From the NCBI RefSeq assembly GCF_030272615.1, contig NC_081413.1, positions 332,792,302 to 332,856,301 of the forward strand: DNA of 64,000 nt, given 5' to 3'. Below are positions 23,201-34,750 of this stretch, piece by piece. Each line of letters begins with the position of its first letter. The stretch's first letter is position 1. The notes under the pieces are model-generated. The model worked only from the letters and a program-made list of their open reading frames with translations, had not been told where the DNA came from and did not search any database. This stretch comes from Cryptomeria japonica (lineage: Eukaryota; Streptophyta; Pinopsida; Cupressales; Cupressaceae). The position numbers and the translations under genes were made by a program.

Positions 23201-23725
23201 GATGTGGCGCTTGCAATCTTTTTCTCTTTTCACATAATACTCTGCTGCACTTTCTTTGGTGATTTCCATATAAACAGGTGCAGGAGGTATTTTGAAGACC
23301 TTCTCGATTGTATCCGCATCAAGACGAATTATGGCTTCACCATCATCATTTTTTATGACTCTTGACTCTTTGTCAAAATGATGGGCGCATGCAAGAACAA
23401 ATTCAGGTTCTAGGGCAGCCACTGGGAAAGAAGATGCATGATGGATATGGCTGTCCAACAGCCGCTGCAAGTTGTTATCCTGTGGATCTTCTACCCTGTG
23501 AATGAATTCTGCCATATCAACGTGCCCTATTTCTGTGTCCCTGATGCGATCCAATGGAGAAGATACCTGGGAAGGTGCAACCTCATTCTGGTATTTGTCA
23601 TATTTGTATTTCATTTTCTTTGGAGTTGGCGATGCCGGCAAATCTGACATTGATTGCGAACCTGGAATGCTGTGATGAAGACTTAAAAGGGTTAAGGCCA
23701 CATCATAATCAGCTGCAAATATCAT
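20294..23725 (-). pseudogene. X ORF, copy B: unknown 1143-residue protein, two nonsense codons
   Basis: ATG at 23725 and stop at 20294-20296 give 1144 codons with no frameshift. The only lesions are TAA at 22976-22978 (CAA in copy C) and TGA at 22337-22339 (TGG in copy C), both C-to-T type. Residues about 45-470 form a conserved, probably globular region rich in Trp, His and Tyr, with the blocks FPVAALEPEF, EKDCKRHINRWIHEP, LEHSNVFEPWMYQFIM and FQ/FPTFTYMR. About 610-760 is acidic and Ser/Pro-rich. A basic patch (PKRKKQE, then KVAKKAKT) near 770-805 looks like a nuclear signal. About 830-1110 is predicted coiled coil (for example LLAKKNKLEEENRQLMAAI). I see no CCHC knuckle, protease DTG, YxDD or DDE motif. 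The start is the ATG shared with copy C. Confidence 0.85.
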
Positions 23726-25274
23726 TCTTTCTTTTTCAAATGGGTAAAACTTTGATCTCTGAATTTCACGGTTTTGTGAGAAGAAGAGGGAAGACATGTA
23801 GAAATGGGAAAATCTTGACTTTGACCAATTTCGGATCTTGGGGGAATTTTCGCAAGTATACAAGTTGGAAAGTACATACATGCAATCGGGATTTTAAAAC
23901 CCGAATACAAGTATACTTGTAAATTCGAAAATGGAGAAACGGATGAAAAATGGGATTTTGACTTGCGGGAAATGATGGAAATGAAAAGTACGGATATGGG
24001 GAACGTGAATGGATAGAAATGGGAATATCCGGGATAGTCATTTTCATGAAAATGGGAAGATCTTTTCAACATGTAATCCGGTTTTCAAAACCCGAATTTG
24101 CAAGAGAGGGGTATTTCACACTTTTCAAGCTTGGAAATTTAACCAAAAATGATTAAATTCCTTAACCGTAGGGGAAGAACAAGAATTTCCAGCGAACTTG
24201 TAATCGAGATTAAAAATCCCGAATACAAGCTAAGATGGAATTTTGAGAAGAATAATGCAATTTAACAATTGCATTTCAAAGGGAAGATTTCTTTCATGAA
24301 AACCAATTTTAAGGGAAGAACAACACATGCGAAGAATGTAACAAATAATGAAAAATGAAGAAAACATGAAAATAATAAAAAGAAGAGAAGAAAGGAAGAA
24401 CATACCTTGATTAGAAAATCAAAATGCTTCTCCAACAATGCAATACTTCTTGAGATGAAGAAGCAAAATTGGACTATTAAACCCTTATCACGTTTTTTTG
24501 AAAATGCCCCCCAAAATGGTAGCAATCTTAAACTTGGAGGAGCAAAATGCCAATGAAAGTGTTCATTTCAAGTTTGTTGAAGCAAAACGATCAAGGTATT
24601 TGCTGAAGCAATAACACCAAAGGTATTTGAAGAGGTAACAATGCCAAAGGTTTAAAAGGCAGCCAAAGAGAATCACGTTTTTGCAAAAAACGTGGTATTC
24701 AATACACATTCAATGGATTATTAAATGTCTTGAAACCAATCCCTTACTCCACGCCTTAGTAGAAAAGAGCAAAACGATTTAGGAGTGTGCAAATTGTTAT
24801 AGATTTAACTCCTAAAAACGTGGCATTAATAAATAGCGTGGTTGCTGATTTAGGGTAAAAACCAGCGAATGTATCCTTCAAATGGCATGAGAGATGTCCA
24901 ACAATGCATGAAGATAGGATGCAAACCCAAAACGCCTCCTTCATCCAACGATTCCTCCACAAATTTCGCCTTGAAAAGGTCTAAAATCGTTTTTCTCTTG
25001 CATTTCGGGTTTTGGAGAGCCAAAGGCAAGTTCGTTTTCTTCAAAAGGAAGCAAATCGGGTTTTGGATATAAAACAACAAGTTCGATTTTCACTTTTTCC
25101 CTCTTTCATGCTTAAAATCGGGTTTTAAAAGACAAATGACAAGTTTAAAATCTCACTTTTTCACTCATTAAGCCAAAATCGGGTTTTTTTGGATAAATGA
25201 CAAGTTTAAAATTGTCAAAAATGAACTTTTATGTTAAAATCGGGTTTTAAAAGACAAACTGCAAGTTTAAAAAT

Positions 25275-25359
25275 ACTTGTAAGGGGGAAATAAAATCCCT
25301 ACAACAAGTATTAAACACTTGCACACATGTAATGGGGATTTAAAATCCCTATTACATGT
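25275..25359. repeat. Palindromic units of the X upstream array (copy B)
   Basis: Two dyads: 25275-25309 (ACTTGTA ... ACAAGT around GGGA/TCCC) and 25325-25359 (ACATGTAAT ... ATTACATGT around GGGATTTAAAATCCC). Others, less perfect, lie at 23880-23920 and 24190-24230. All are upstream of the ORF. Confidence 0.8.
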
Positions 25360-25837
25360 GAAAACCATTAAAGTAGGGGTTTTTTGAACAAACTGCAAGT
25401 TTACTTGCAGTTGAGCTAAAAAACCCCTATTTTAACTAAAAATGACCAAAAAACAACAAAAAGATAAAAACATTAAATGGGAAACTTAAAATAAATTACA
25501 AGTGACATATTTGAAATAAAAAATGCACATGTAAGTGATCAAAAATTCCCCTACAAAGACCACAACAATGAATATCATTAAAACTTGCAGTTCGAAGAAA
25601 ATTCTCCACCTGCAGTCTGGGTTTTAAAACCCGAAATTGAAGGAAAGGCATAGCAAACGAACCCAGAATTGGACGAAATTTGAAACGTAGTTCGAGAATG
25701 GACTGAGGATTAAGCCAGTCCAAGGATTAGTCAAAATTCTGCCTCGGGAAGCGTGCCATAGAGTAATAATTTTTATTTTTTCATAAAAATTCCATCGTAG
25801 TGGTCCTTCATTTTTGGAAACAAAAATGAGGACAACA

Positions 25838-25922
25838 CATCTGTCATCTGGAAACAACCGGGAATGCTGCAATGTAAATCCAAGAGTATCAAGGCAATAT
25901 CAAAGTTAGTATCTTTAGACAT
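25838..25922 (-). pseudogene. X ORF of copy A, first codons, cut off by copy B
   Basis: ATG at 25922 opens MSKDTNFDIALILLDLHCSI, aligning with FAADYDVALTLLSLHHSI of copies B, C and X0. It ends at the CATCT duplication, where copy B begins. The upstream region of copy A continues to 28065. This fragment proves that A and B are two elements rather than one long one. Confidence 0.88.
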
Positions 25923-27540
25923 CTTCACTCCTCCAAATGAGAAAGTTCAACTTTTGTATTTTGGATTTGTGAGAGGAGATATAAGAGGTGGAAAAATAAG
26001 CTTTTGACTTATTGCGGGTTTTGAAACGTGTTTCATAAGTACACAAGAGGGAAGTACAAACGTGCAATTGGATTTTAAATTCCGAATGCAATTATACTTG
26101 CGAAACACGAAGCATGATTGAATGGAAGGAGAATGAATTTTCAGTTTGGAAGTTGGGAAGAACACATTTGCAATTGGTTTTCTAAATCCAAATGCAAACT
26201 TATTTAGAAACTGAAAATCAAAGGAATGGACGGAAAAAGATATTTAGGCATGCGGGAAATGACGAAGATGATAAGTACGGATGAGGGAATTGTAAGTGGA
26301 TAGGTAAAAATGAATTTCGGGAAGATCACTTGGAACTTTGTCATGCCAAAATGGGAAGGACTTTCAACTTGCAATCCGGATTTCAAAACCCGAAATTGGG
26401 AAGAACTTGATTTTTCCGTCATTGAAACTTGATTTTTGGACTAAAGAAGGTTAAGTCTTTGTCCAAAAAGGGAAGAACGCATCTTGTGGTAGAACTTTTC
26501 ACACTTGCAAATTTCTTTGCAAATTGGGAAGAACATATTTGGAAGAACACATTTTTACTGTTTTGAAACTTGATCTTTTGGATCAAAGAAGGTTAAGTCT
26601 TTGTCCAAAAAAGGGAAGGACACATATTTTCCTCTTACTTGCAATCGGGTTTCTAAAACCCGAATGCAAGTAAAGAAGGAGAATTTTCAATGGGGAAGAA
26701 CAACTTTTACTTTACAAATTTCTTTGTAAAATGGGGAATTTCCTCTCATAAACCCAATATGAACATGAACAAAACCAAAACTTAAACAAGGAAATTGTAA
26801 GGAAGGAAACAAGAAAGAAATACAAAAATAAAATAAAAAATTACCTTGCAAAGATGAGGAGAGATCCAAGCTTGTAGAGTCAACCAAACATAGAAGATGA
26901 AACCCTTTAAATAGAAATTAAACAAAGGAAGAAACTTAGCCACGCATGGTGACCAAAGAAAAACCGATTCGCTATAAAAATGCCATGAAAAATGCCAAGG
27001 AAGTAGTTCGAAAATGATTTGATTCATCATTAAATACAAGAGGAAGCAAAAATGATTTAGAATTGAAAGCATACCTTGAATGAAAATGGTGCGAAACTTG
27101 CAAAAAACATGACTGGTTTTTAGGGCGTTTTTGCAAATCGATTCCCCAAAATGCGCACAAAACGGTTTGAATGCAGCTTGAAATCCAACGCATTTATGAT
27201 TAAATCAAAAACGCCTTAGGAAAGAGGAGATTCGAACCTCCAAATCGTGGCAAATGGCACAAAAGCATGATTCAGAAAAAAAAAAACGTTGAAGAAGACA
27301 AATGGCGAAAATCAGTTTGATAGATACGTAGAACAAGGGTTTGAATCCTTCAAAGTTGCAGCAAATCCGCCTTTGGAAAGAATCCCTATCTTTCTTCCAA
27401 AAAATTCGAACCCAAATCAATTTGCAAAGGCATGGGAGAAATTTTGGGTTTTAGAAATGGAAATACAAGTTTTAAAAATGTTCATATTTTTGCCTCTAAG
27501 GCAAATTTCGGGTTTTAGAAATGGAAATACAAATAAAATT

Positions 27541-27845
27541 ACTTGTAATGGGGAAATAGAATTCCCTTTACAAGTAATTTTACTTAAAACATGTAAAGGG
27601 ATTTTAAAATCCCATTTACAAGTTCTATTTAAAAATAAAAAATAACTTTAAGTCATAAAAACATGTAAAGGGGTTTTAAAAACCCATTTACAAGTTTTAC
27701 AAAACACTTAAGTCATTCTACTAGTAAAGGGGGTTTTAAAACCCTTTTTACCAGTTTCCAAAAACTTGAAATTGGAGAAAAATTCCCCTACAAGACCAAA
27801 AGCTTCAAGGGGGTTTTGAAAAGCAAATTACCAGTTACTGGTAAT
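27541..27845. repeat. Array of five palindromes in the X upstream region (copy A)
   Basis: Consecutive dyads at 27541-27577, 27590-27622, 27661-27695, 27721-27753 and 27829-27845. Each of the first four has outer arms of the type ACTTGTA/TACAAGT (or CATGTAAA/TTTACAAG, CTAGTAAA/TTTACCAG) around a core such as GGGTTTTAAAACCC. Spacing is about 40-75 bp. Confidence 0.9.
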
Positions 27846-28740
27846 TATCGAAAAATTCCCCTACATTGAAGCAAAAACATAGCAAACGGACTCGAAATGC
27901 GACGAAATTCAAAACGTATCTTGGGGATGGATCAACAATCGATCCAGTCCAAGGATGGGACGAATTTCTACCTCGGGAAGCATGCCATAGAGTAAATTTT
28001 TTCATTTTTTAATAAAAGTTTCCATGTGATAGTCCAATTTTTGAAATCAAAAATTGAGGACAACACACTTCACACTTTATTTCATGAAACTTATATTTAT
28101 CGAAAAGGGCGATTATGGGTGAATGTGAGCTGGGTGAACTTGTGCAAGGAAATAAAATGAAATGCCATGTCTAATGTGGGTGAAATGGAATGGCATTTGG
28201 TTTGGGTGCATTTGGAGAGTATTCAAATTCAAATTCATTCTTTGTGTTTGATTGTTCAATTCCTATGCCTTGGGCGATTCATCCTGTAACTTTTCATTGA
28301 ATATCTTGGAGTAATGGATTTTATATTGCAAATCAAACTTTCTGCTGTAGATACCCTATGTTGGGAGGTGTTTGGATTGCGTGTTATGCTGAATATGAAT
28401 TGTTAGTGTCTTTTTCTCAGTTTTGCCTTAGTCGTTGTATGTCTTGGGTCCTTGGGGGTGTGTTAAGAGTTTGTTTGGGTGTGTTTAGAGTGATATTGGA
28501 GTGTTTTGTGGGGGTTATGTGTTGCTGGTCTGCATTTCCAGCCTGCTGTCACTTATATCAGATTCTGTTTTTGAGTTTGAAGTTGATTTTTTGGTGTGTG
28601 AGTTCATGAGTGTGGTGAGAGAGGTCTTGGTAATTAGTTACAACTGTTGGTCTAGTTATCAGCACTTGAATATCCATTATGATTCATATTGTAATGCTGG
28701 TTAGTAATACTAACAGCAATTTCTCTTGATTTCGCTTAGT

Positions 28741-29110
28741 CCCACTACATAAGTGGAAGAGGCTAGCTTTGCCACCTAGTTTGGGATAGTGATTCTAGTA
28801 ATTTTGAAAATCCATATTGTGCATTGTAAAGGTGATTAGTAGTACTAACAACAATCTATTTGGATTGTTGCTCTTAGTCCCACTGCATAAGTGGAAGAGG
28901 TTGGCTTGCTGCCTTTTTATCTATTGGAACACTGTCCTCCCACTGAATAAGCAGTTGAGTTGATTGTAATTTCATTTTCAGTCTTCCCATTGGATAAGTG
29001 GTCGAGTGATTCTTGTTACTTTTAGTTTTTTTAATCTTCTAATTGGTTGGTTGCACTGCCATACTGCTGCAAAGGTTTCTTTCACCTGCTGGATAAGCGG
29101 AAGGGGCTGG
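28741..29110 (+). repeat. Repeated CCACTGNATAAGTGG hairpin motif in the E 5' LTR
   Basis: The self-complementary motif CCCACTGCATAAGTGG or a variant occurs at 28741, 28878, 28940 (degenerate), 28985 and 29085 (degenerate). The same motif array occurs in the E 3' LTR (41911-42270), the G LTR (53278-53540), the solo LTR (inverted, 7970-8330) and the remnant at 12840-12990. Confidence 0.8.
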
Positions 29111-29334
29111 CTTGGCGCCTAGTATTGTATTTGAATTATCATTTCCAGGAGTTTATTGAGCTAAAGATCCCCTTGACACCGTATGCTCTCACCCTCCCAT
29201 ATTGGGCTCTCAATGATCAGAAAGTGAAAGGGTTACTTTCAGAACTTCCTTTCTGCGCAAGTTTGATTATCCTAACCTTCACGGGTGAACCTTGTTGTGT
29301 TAAAAAAAATAAAAAATTAAGGGGTATATTTCAG

Positions 29335-29349
29335 TGGTATTAGAACTGG
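29335..29349 (+). promoter_or_regulatory. Decayed primer-binding site of element E
   Basis: TGGTATTAGAACTGG starts two bases after the LTR end. It differs from the initiator-Met tRNA consensus TGGTATCAGAGC, seen intact in D and G, by C-to-T and G-to-A changes. Confidence 0.75.
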
Positions 29350-29390
29350 TTTTCCTGCCAGCTTGTGAGTTCAATTTGATTAGAGTTCTC

Positions 29391-29685
29391 CATGAGTGAC
29401 AGAGACATCCGTTACTACAACAGAGAGCAAAGAAGACAACAGTATCAGATTCCGTCTGTCCCAGTTGAAGAGACTTTTTCAGAGGTTTTGAGAAACAGAG
29501 AGAAAGAAGTTGATTCAGTAGATACTATGGCAGAAAGGGCAGCAAAACAAAATTAGGCTCCTGATGTCAGAGCGGAAAGAAAGTTTAACGCTATAATGGA
29601 TATGATGTCACAATTATTGGCTAAGCTTAATTAGAATGTTGTGGGAACTCCTAATCAACCCACTAATGGCCATGAAGCTAGCACT
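29391..29685 (+). pseudogene. Element E gag, N-terminal part
   Basis: ATG 29391 opens MSDRDIRYYNREQRRQQYQI. In-frame TAG codons at 29553-29555 and 29631-29633 break it. The same protein start is found in element G from 53828. Reading stops at the GCACT where element D is inserted and resumes at 34751. Confidence 0.75.
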
Positions 29686-31222
29686 TGTAATGTCCCCTTT
29701 TCTAGGTGACATGAGGTGAGCAGGGGTTGACTTACTATTCGAGTTCCCGTAGGTCAATGACATGGTTAGGGGACTCATTCTGAGGGTCATGGAGCTTTGC
29801 AGGGGCTCTGTGAGCCATTTTGTACCATCAGACGACATTTCCTATTTTTTAGGGAGAACTGGCAGTTGACTGAATGACCACTTGGGGGACCAAGGAGTAG
29901 AGTAGGATCCTTTTGAGTAGTTACAAGTGTTTGGAGAGAGGTTCCTACTTTTTAGGGCGATTCCCTACTTTTTAGGAGGTTGTGGCAGTTTCCATATTTG
30001 AGGTTCCACGGGACCATACCATGGTTTCAGTTTTAGGGAGATTGGGTGTGTTTCCTAGTTTCTAGGAGTATCCCTAGATTTTAGGGACGGGATTGCCAGT
30101 TGGCCCATCTTGTCCGTCATCAGTCACAGACAGGTGACGGAGTCAGATTCATGTTTGGTTGGTTATTTTGGGCTATTATTGGATCTATGGAAATATTTTA
30201 ATATATTTAGATATTTCCTAAGTTAGCGATTAAATAAATTAAAATAAGGCTATGTATATAGCCATTTCGGAGTAATAAGGGGTTTTTGGCTTCATCCGGT
30301 TTGATATGCCTATGTGTTATAGCTTGTTGGAAAGGTCTTGAACTTTGCTACATGATTCTCACCTCCCAGAGTCTTTTTGGATGCTTGAAGCTATTTATTC
30401 GCAATAAAGTGATATTTTCCTATAATTTGACGCCATAATTGGGAAAGTGTCACTTTAATTATAAAGTGCAAGCTTTATTATTCTTTAGGGTTCGACTTGC
30501 AAAGGAAAAGGAGTTATAAGGAGATGAAAACCTAATTGATGGCATCTTTGATCATTTTGAAACTTGCGAATTTGGGAATTGCTTTGGAAGAGTGATTTTG
30601 GTTTGGGACACAAACCCCAGGTCTGAGCTTGCTGGGACGTAGCCCTCAGCAGGAGTTGATAGTGGATTTATCTAGGATTGCACAGAGATTGTCAGAGGTA
30701 GAAGACATATCTTCTTGACCTGAAGATTCAGCGTGCATATTGGTGTTTTCAACAGGGCGGCTGGTCTATTTCAGCTGGCATGTGATTTGCAGCAGCTTCC
30801 ATGCCTCCTTTTCAACCACGCCTTGTTTGTATGTTGGCTTGAAGGGTTTTATTCAACTTATTTGGTCTTCCTTGTTCGTTGCCAGTAATATTCCTCCATC
30901 TGGCTTCAATCCAGATTGAGAACAACTCCAAAAAAATGTATGGATTCTTGCTGAATACAAAACTAGGTTATTTGCTTGGTGTGATTTGCAGTATTTTCAG
31001 ATTGCTTAAGTGTTCTTACATATGAACATTGTTTACTGTTTTATTTCACAGTTGTTGCTATTTATCAATTACTTTACTTATAACATCAAAACCCAAAAAG
31101 AAACAATCCCTTTCTGCAACTTCTGTCTATTCTATAAGATCACCGGAAAATTACAAAAATATAGTATGTTTAATGAAGAATTTACAGCAGCAACAGCAAA
31201 AGGATCCATTTGGGATCTTTCA
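29686..31222 (+). repeat. 5' LTR of element D
   Basis: It begins TGTAATGTCCCCTTTTCTAG and ends at GGATCTTTCA, directly followed by G and the primer-binding site. It carries repeated words such as CCTACTTTTTAGG and the self-complementary GGCTATGTATATAGCC (30248-30263). Confidence 0.92.
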
Positions 31223-31223
31223 G

Positions 31224-31235
31224 TGGTATCAGAGC
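31224..31235 (+). promoter_or_regulatory. Primer-binding site of element D (initiator-Met tRNA type)
   Basis: TGGTATCAGAGC, a perfect match to the plant initiator methionine tRNA 3' end complement, two bases after the 5' LTR. Confidence 0.9.
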
Positions 31236-31506
31236 ATAATCCTGGCAGCCTGTGGGGTGGTAATTGCATTCACTTGGTGTGATTGGATTTGGTTTTCAGT
31301 TGGACATAAAAAGAATCATCATGACAGGGTTATGTAAAAATAAACAAGCAGGAAGGGAATTTGATCAAACACTTTCAAAGAGTTCAAGACACACTAGAGG
31401 TACAACTACATCTAAAAGTACAAGGAGGCCCCCTGTTAAAACATTCAATAATATAGTCATAAGCAACTAGCATGGGTATTGTTACCTTCCAAAAAAGCTA
31501 CAGGAT

Positions 31507-33245
31507 ATGCTTACCTTTACCCAATTTATGGGTATTCCAGATGAAGCTGAAGATGCTATGAATTCATATCAACTGCAAATAAAAAGAGAAGAACCGATTG
31601 ACTCATCCATAAATGAGGTTTGTAAAAATCTCTATGAGGAATTTGATGAACATGCTACAAGGGATGAAGTGGTACCTATGAATGTTGAAAACATGTCACA
31701 AAGGTATGGCAACCATTCTGATTTTTCTAACAGCTGTCCTTCATATGAACACAATGATGATTCAAAGGTCATGGCACATGAGGAGGAAGTTGTAGGAGGG
31801 ATTCCTACAGTTGGCACGCAATATATGAGTGTTAAACAAGAGGGATGCAAGGGGAAAACAAGCCATAGCAGCCCTGACTTTTATGACAGCAGTCTTGCTA
31901 CTGAGCATAATCAAGATTTCGATGCTTTGGTGCATGAGGATGATGGTTGTGAGGGGTCATCTCATGCAAACACTCATTGTTTGGGTGTTCTGATGCTTTT
32001 GATATTGAAGATACATGTCATAATGAGTCTGATTTTTCAAATCAGACCTTAGAAGATGAGAACAAAACAGAAAATGTGCCTAATGGTGATGGTTCCGAGG
32101 AGAGTTTGACGGATGTGTGTGAGTCTATCTTGATAGGAGAGGTGTATGTTGAACTTGGCAAATCAGCAGCCTCTAGCATGTCACTCGAGCCACCCCACGA
32201 GGTTCATAACAAAAGTGATATAACTTCTCTTCCTCAAGATATGGCAGCCTTTGGTCAAGAAGAGAATAATGATTTGCATTCTAGACTTGAAGGTACACAT
32301 GGTGCAATCATGGGTTATGATAATGTGAATAATACAATCCATCATAAATCAGATTTTGTGCATTTTGGGACAGCTAATATAGAGCAATCTCAGAGGATAA
32401 ATGATGGTTGGCAAGAGCCAAGCAAGACAAGTTGATAGCTCATCAGGCCAAGCTTCAACTTCAGCACATTCATGATACTCATCACCATATTGGTAAGGAG
32501 GAACACGAGCTATCTAATTCTGATTTTTCAGCTGATATTGGTTATTTTTTTCATGGTGGTGATGGAATTGATAATGAGGCTCATAGTGGACGAGCCACTA
32601 ATGAGTTATCCTTTATTGGCATAGAAGGTGTTCCCAATGCACCTTTCATTTTGTCACCTCTTTCATATGATAAGGCAACGTTGTACTTATTGATTGGTGA
32701 CTCAGTTTTCTTAGATTTGACAGTCGGCTATGAAGATCAGCATGTAAGGGACTTCATTTGTTACATGGCTCAACAAAACATTTACTTAGCAACGTTTAAT
32801 GAAGGCACATTAATTTGTGGAAATATAGGTAAAGTTACAACAACTGTTTGGAGGTCTTGGAAAAGTATTCAACACACTTTACTTGTTGGAAATTGGCTCA
32901 TTGATGGATTCATATCAGCATTGATGGTTGGTAGTACTTGTGGCTTCAATTGGAGTGAAGTTCTTAGCTGGTTAGATGATGTTTAGGTTCACAGCAGCAG
33001 TATAATGAGTATTGACATGATGGATGGATACGACAGTGCAAAGATTTCCGATCCTGGTATTGACATGTGTGGTGTATTTCTTCAGTGGATCCATGATGAG
33101 TTGTTTCACTTTGGGTATAAAAATGTTTATATCAGAGTAGCGTAGCGGTTGGGTGAAGCAACGTTTATCAGATTGGTATGGGATCCAGTGAATTGGTTTT
33201 CAACGTGCAAGTGCAGATTGCTTGAGGGCAAGCAATCTTCGGGAA
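31507..33245 (+). pseudogene. Cargo ORF of element D, acidic unknown protein, broken
   Basis: Open stretches at 31507-32052, 31977-32435 and 32408-32986 overlap in different frames and read as one decayed gene. Its first two thirds are acidic, with repeated Asn-Ser/His-Ser-Asp-Phe-Ser words (NHSDFSNS, NESDFSNQ, NSDFSADIG). The last third (for example VFLDLTVGYEDQHVRDFICY and WRSWKSIQHTLLVGNWLIDG) looks like a folded domain. After the stop near 32986 the frame carries on in fragments to the junction with the 3' LTR. It is not gag, protease, RT or integrase. It may be captured host sequence. I do not recognise the source. Confidence 0.55.
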
Positions 33246-33253
33246 GGGAAGAT

Positions 33254-34750
33254 TGTAATGTCCCCTTTTCTAGGTGACATGAGATGAGCAAGGGTTGACC
33301 TACCATTCGAGTTCCTGTAGGTCAATGACATGGTTAGGGGACTCATTCTGAGGGTCATGGAGCTTTGCAGGGTCTCTGTGAGCCATTTTGGACCATCAGA
33401 CGACAATTCCTATTTTTTAGGGAGAACTGACAGTTGACTGAATGACCACCTGGGGGACCAAGGAGTAGAGCAGGATCCTTTTGAGCAGTTACAGGTGTTT
33501 GGAGAGAGGTTCCTACTTTTTAGGAGGTTGTGGCAGTTTCCATATTTGAGGTTCCATGGGACCATACCATGGTTTCAGTTTCAGGAAGATTGGGTGTGTT
33601 TCCTAGTTTCTAGGAGTATCCCTAGATTTTAGGAATGGGACTGCCGGTTGGCCCATCTTGTCCAGCATCCCTAGATTCATGTTTGGTTGGTTATTTTGGG
33701 CTATTATTGGATCTATGAAAATATTTTAATATATTTAAATATTTCCTAAGTTAGCGATTAAATAAATTAAAATAAGGCTATGTATATAGCCATTTCAGAG
33801 TAATAAGGGGTTTTTGGCTTCATCCGGTTTGATATGCTTATGTGTTATAGCTCGTTGGAAAGGTCTTGAACTTTGCTACATGATTCTCACCTCCCGGAGT
33901 CTTTTTGGATGCTTGAAGCTATTTATTCGCAATAAAGTGATATTTTTCTATAGTTTGACGCCATAATTGGGAAAGTGTCACTTTAATTATAAAGCGCAAG
34001 CTTTATTATTCTTTAGGGTTCGACTTGCAAAGGGAAAGGAGTTATAAGGAGATGAAAACCTAATTGATAGCATCTTTGATCATTTTGAAACTTGCGAATT
34101 TGGGAATTGCTCTGGAAGAGTGATTTTGGTTTGGGACGCAAACCCCAGGTCTGAGTTTGCTGGGACGTAGCCCTCAGCAGGAGTTGACAGTGGATTTATC
34201 TAGGATTGCACAGAGATTGTCAGAGGTAGAAGACACATCTTCTTGACCTAAAGATTCAGCGTGCATATTGGGGGTTTCAATAGGGTGGCTGGTCTATTTC
34301 AGCTGGCACATGATTTGCAGCAGCTTCCACGCCTCCTTTGCAACCACGCCTTGTTTGTATGTTGGCTTGAAGGGTTGTATTCAGCTTATTTGGTCTTCCT
34401 TGTTCGTTGCCAGCAATATTCCTCCATCTGGCTTCAATCCAGATTGAGAATAGCTCCAAATAAATGTATGGATTCTTGTTGAATACAAAACTAGGTTATT
34501 TGCCTGGTATGATTTGCAGTATTTTCAGATTGCTTAAGTGTTCTTACATATGAACATTGATTACTGTTTTATTTCATAGCTGTTGCTATTTATCAAATAC
34601 TTTACTTATAACATCAAAACCCAAAAAGAAACAATCCCTTTCTGCAACTTCTGTCTATTCTATAAGATCACTAGAAAATTACAAAAATATAGTATGTTTA
34701 ATTAAGAATTTATAGCAGCAACAGCGAAAGGATCCTTTTGGGATCTTTCA
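33254..34750 (+). repeat. 3' LTR of element D
   Basis: It is collinear with the 5' LTR apart from small deletions of about 30-40 bp (for example near 33507 and 33665). TGTAATG follows a short purine tract (GGGAAGGGAAGA, 33241-33252). It ends with GGATCTTTCA, next to the right GCACT. Confidence 0.92.

Larger units (their letters stand above)
19172..25842 (-). mobile_element. Element X, copy B, inserted in the ORF of copy A, target duplication CATCT
   Basis: The element is 19177-25837 (6661 bp), bounded by TGTTGG and GACAACA, with CATCT at 19172-19176 and 25838-25842. It interrupts the ORF of copy A between codons for MTDV and SSSPTPKK. It is the same family and the same orientation as its host. 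Copy B is much closer to copy C than to copy A, so it belongs to a younger burst. Confidence 0.96.
14732..28070 (-). mobile_element. Element X, copy A (host of copy B), target duplication CACTT
   Basis: The element is 14737-28065 on the minus strand, with TGTTGGTTG at one end and ...GACAACA at the other. Direct repeats CACTT lie at 14732-14736 and 28066-28070. Removing it joins two parts of the E 5' LTR that are contiguous in the E 3' LTR (the CACTT at 40067-40071 is the paralogous empty site). After subtracting copy B and its 5-bp duplication (6666 bp), copy A is 6663 bp. It is the most diverged of the X copies. No long direct or inverted terminal repeats are seen. Confidence 0.95.

Noticed and set aside
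19177-25837. X as a Helitron or LINE
   Set aside because: A Helitron makes no duplication and inserts at AT; a LINE would have poly(A) and a reverse transcriptase. Neither fits the exact 5-bp duplications and CAACA end.
14737-28065. A single 13-kb tandem element at 14737-28065
   Set aside because: The internal CATCT duplication and the split but otherwise continuous ORF of copy A show one element nested in another.
29047-29343. 98-codon ORF in the E LTR
   Set aside because: LTR sequence with hairpin repeats; the frame is not kept in the other LTRs.
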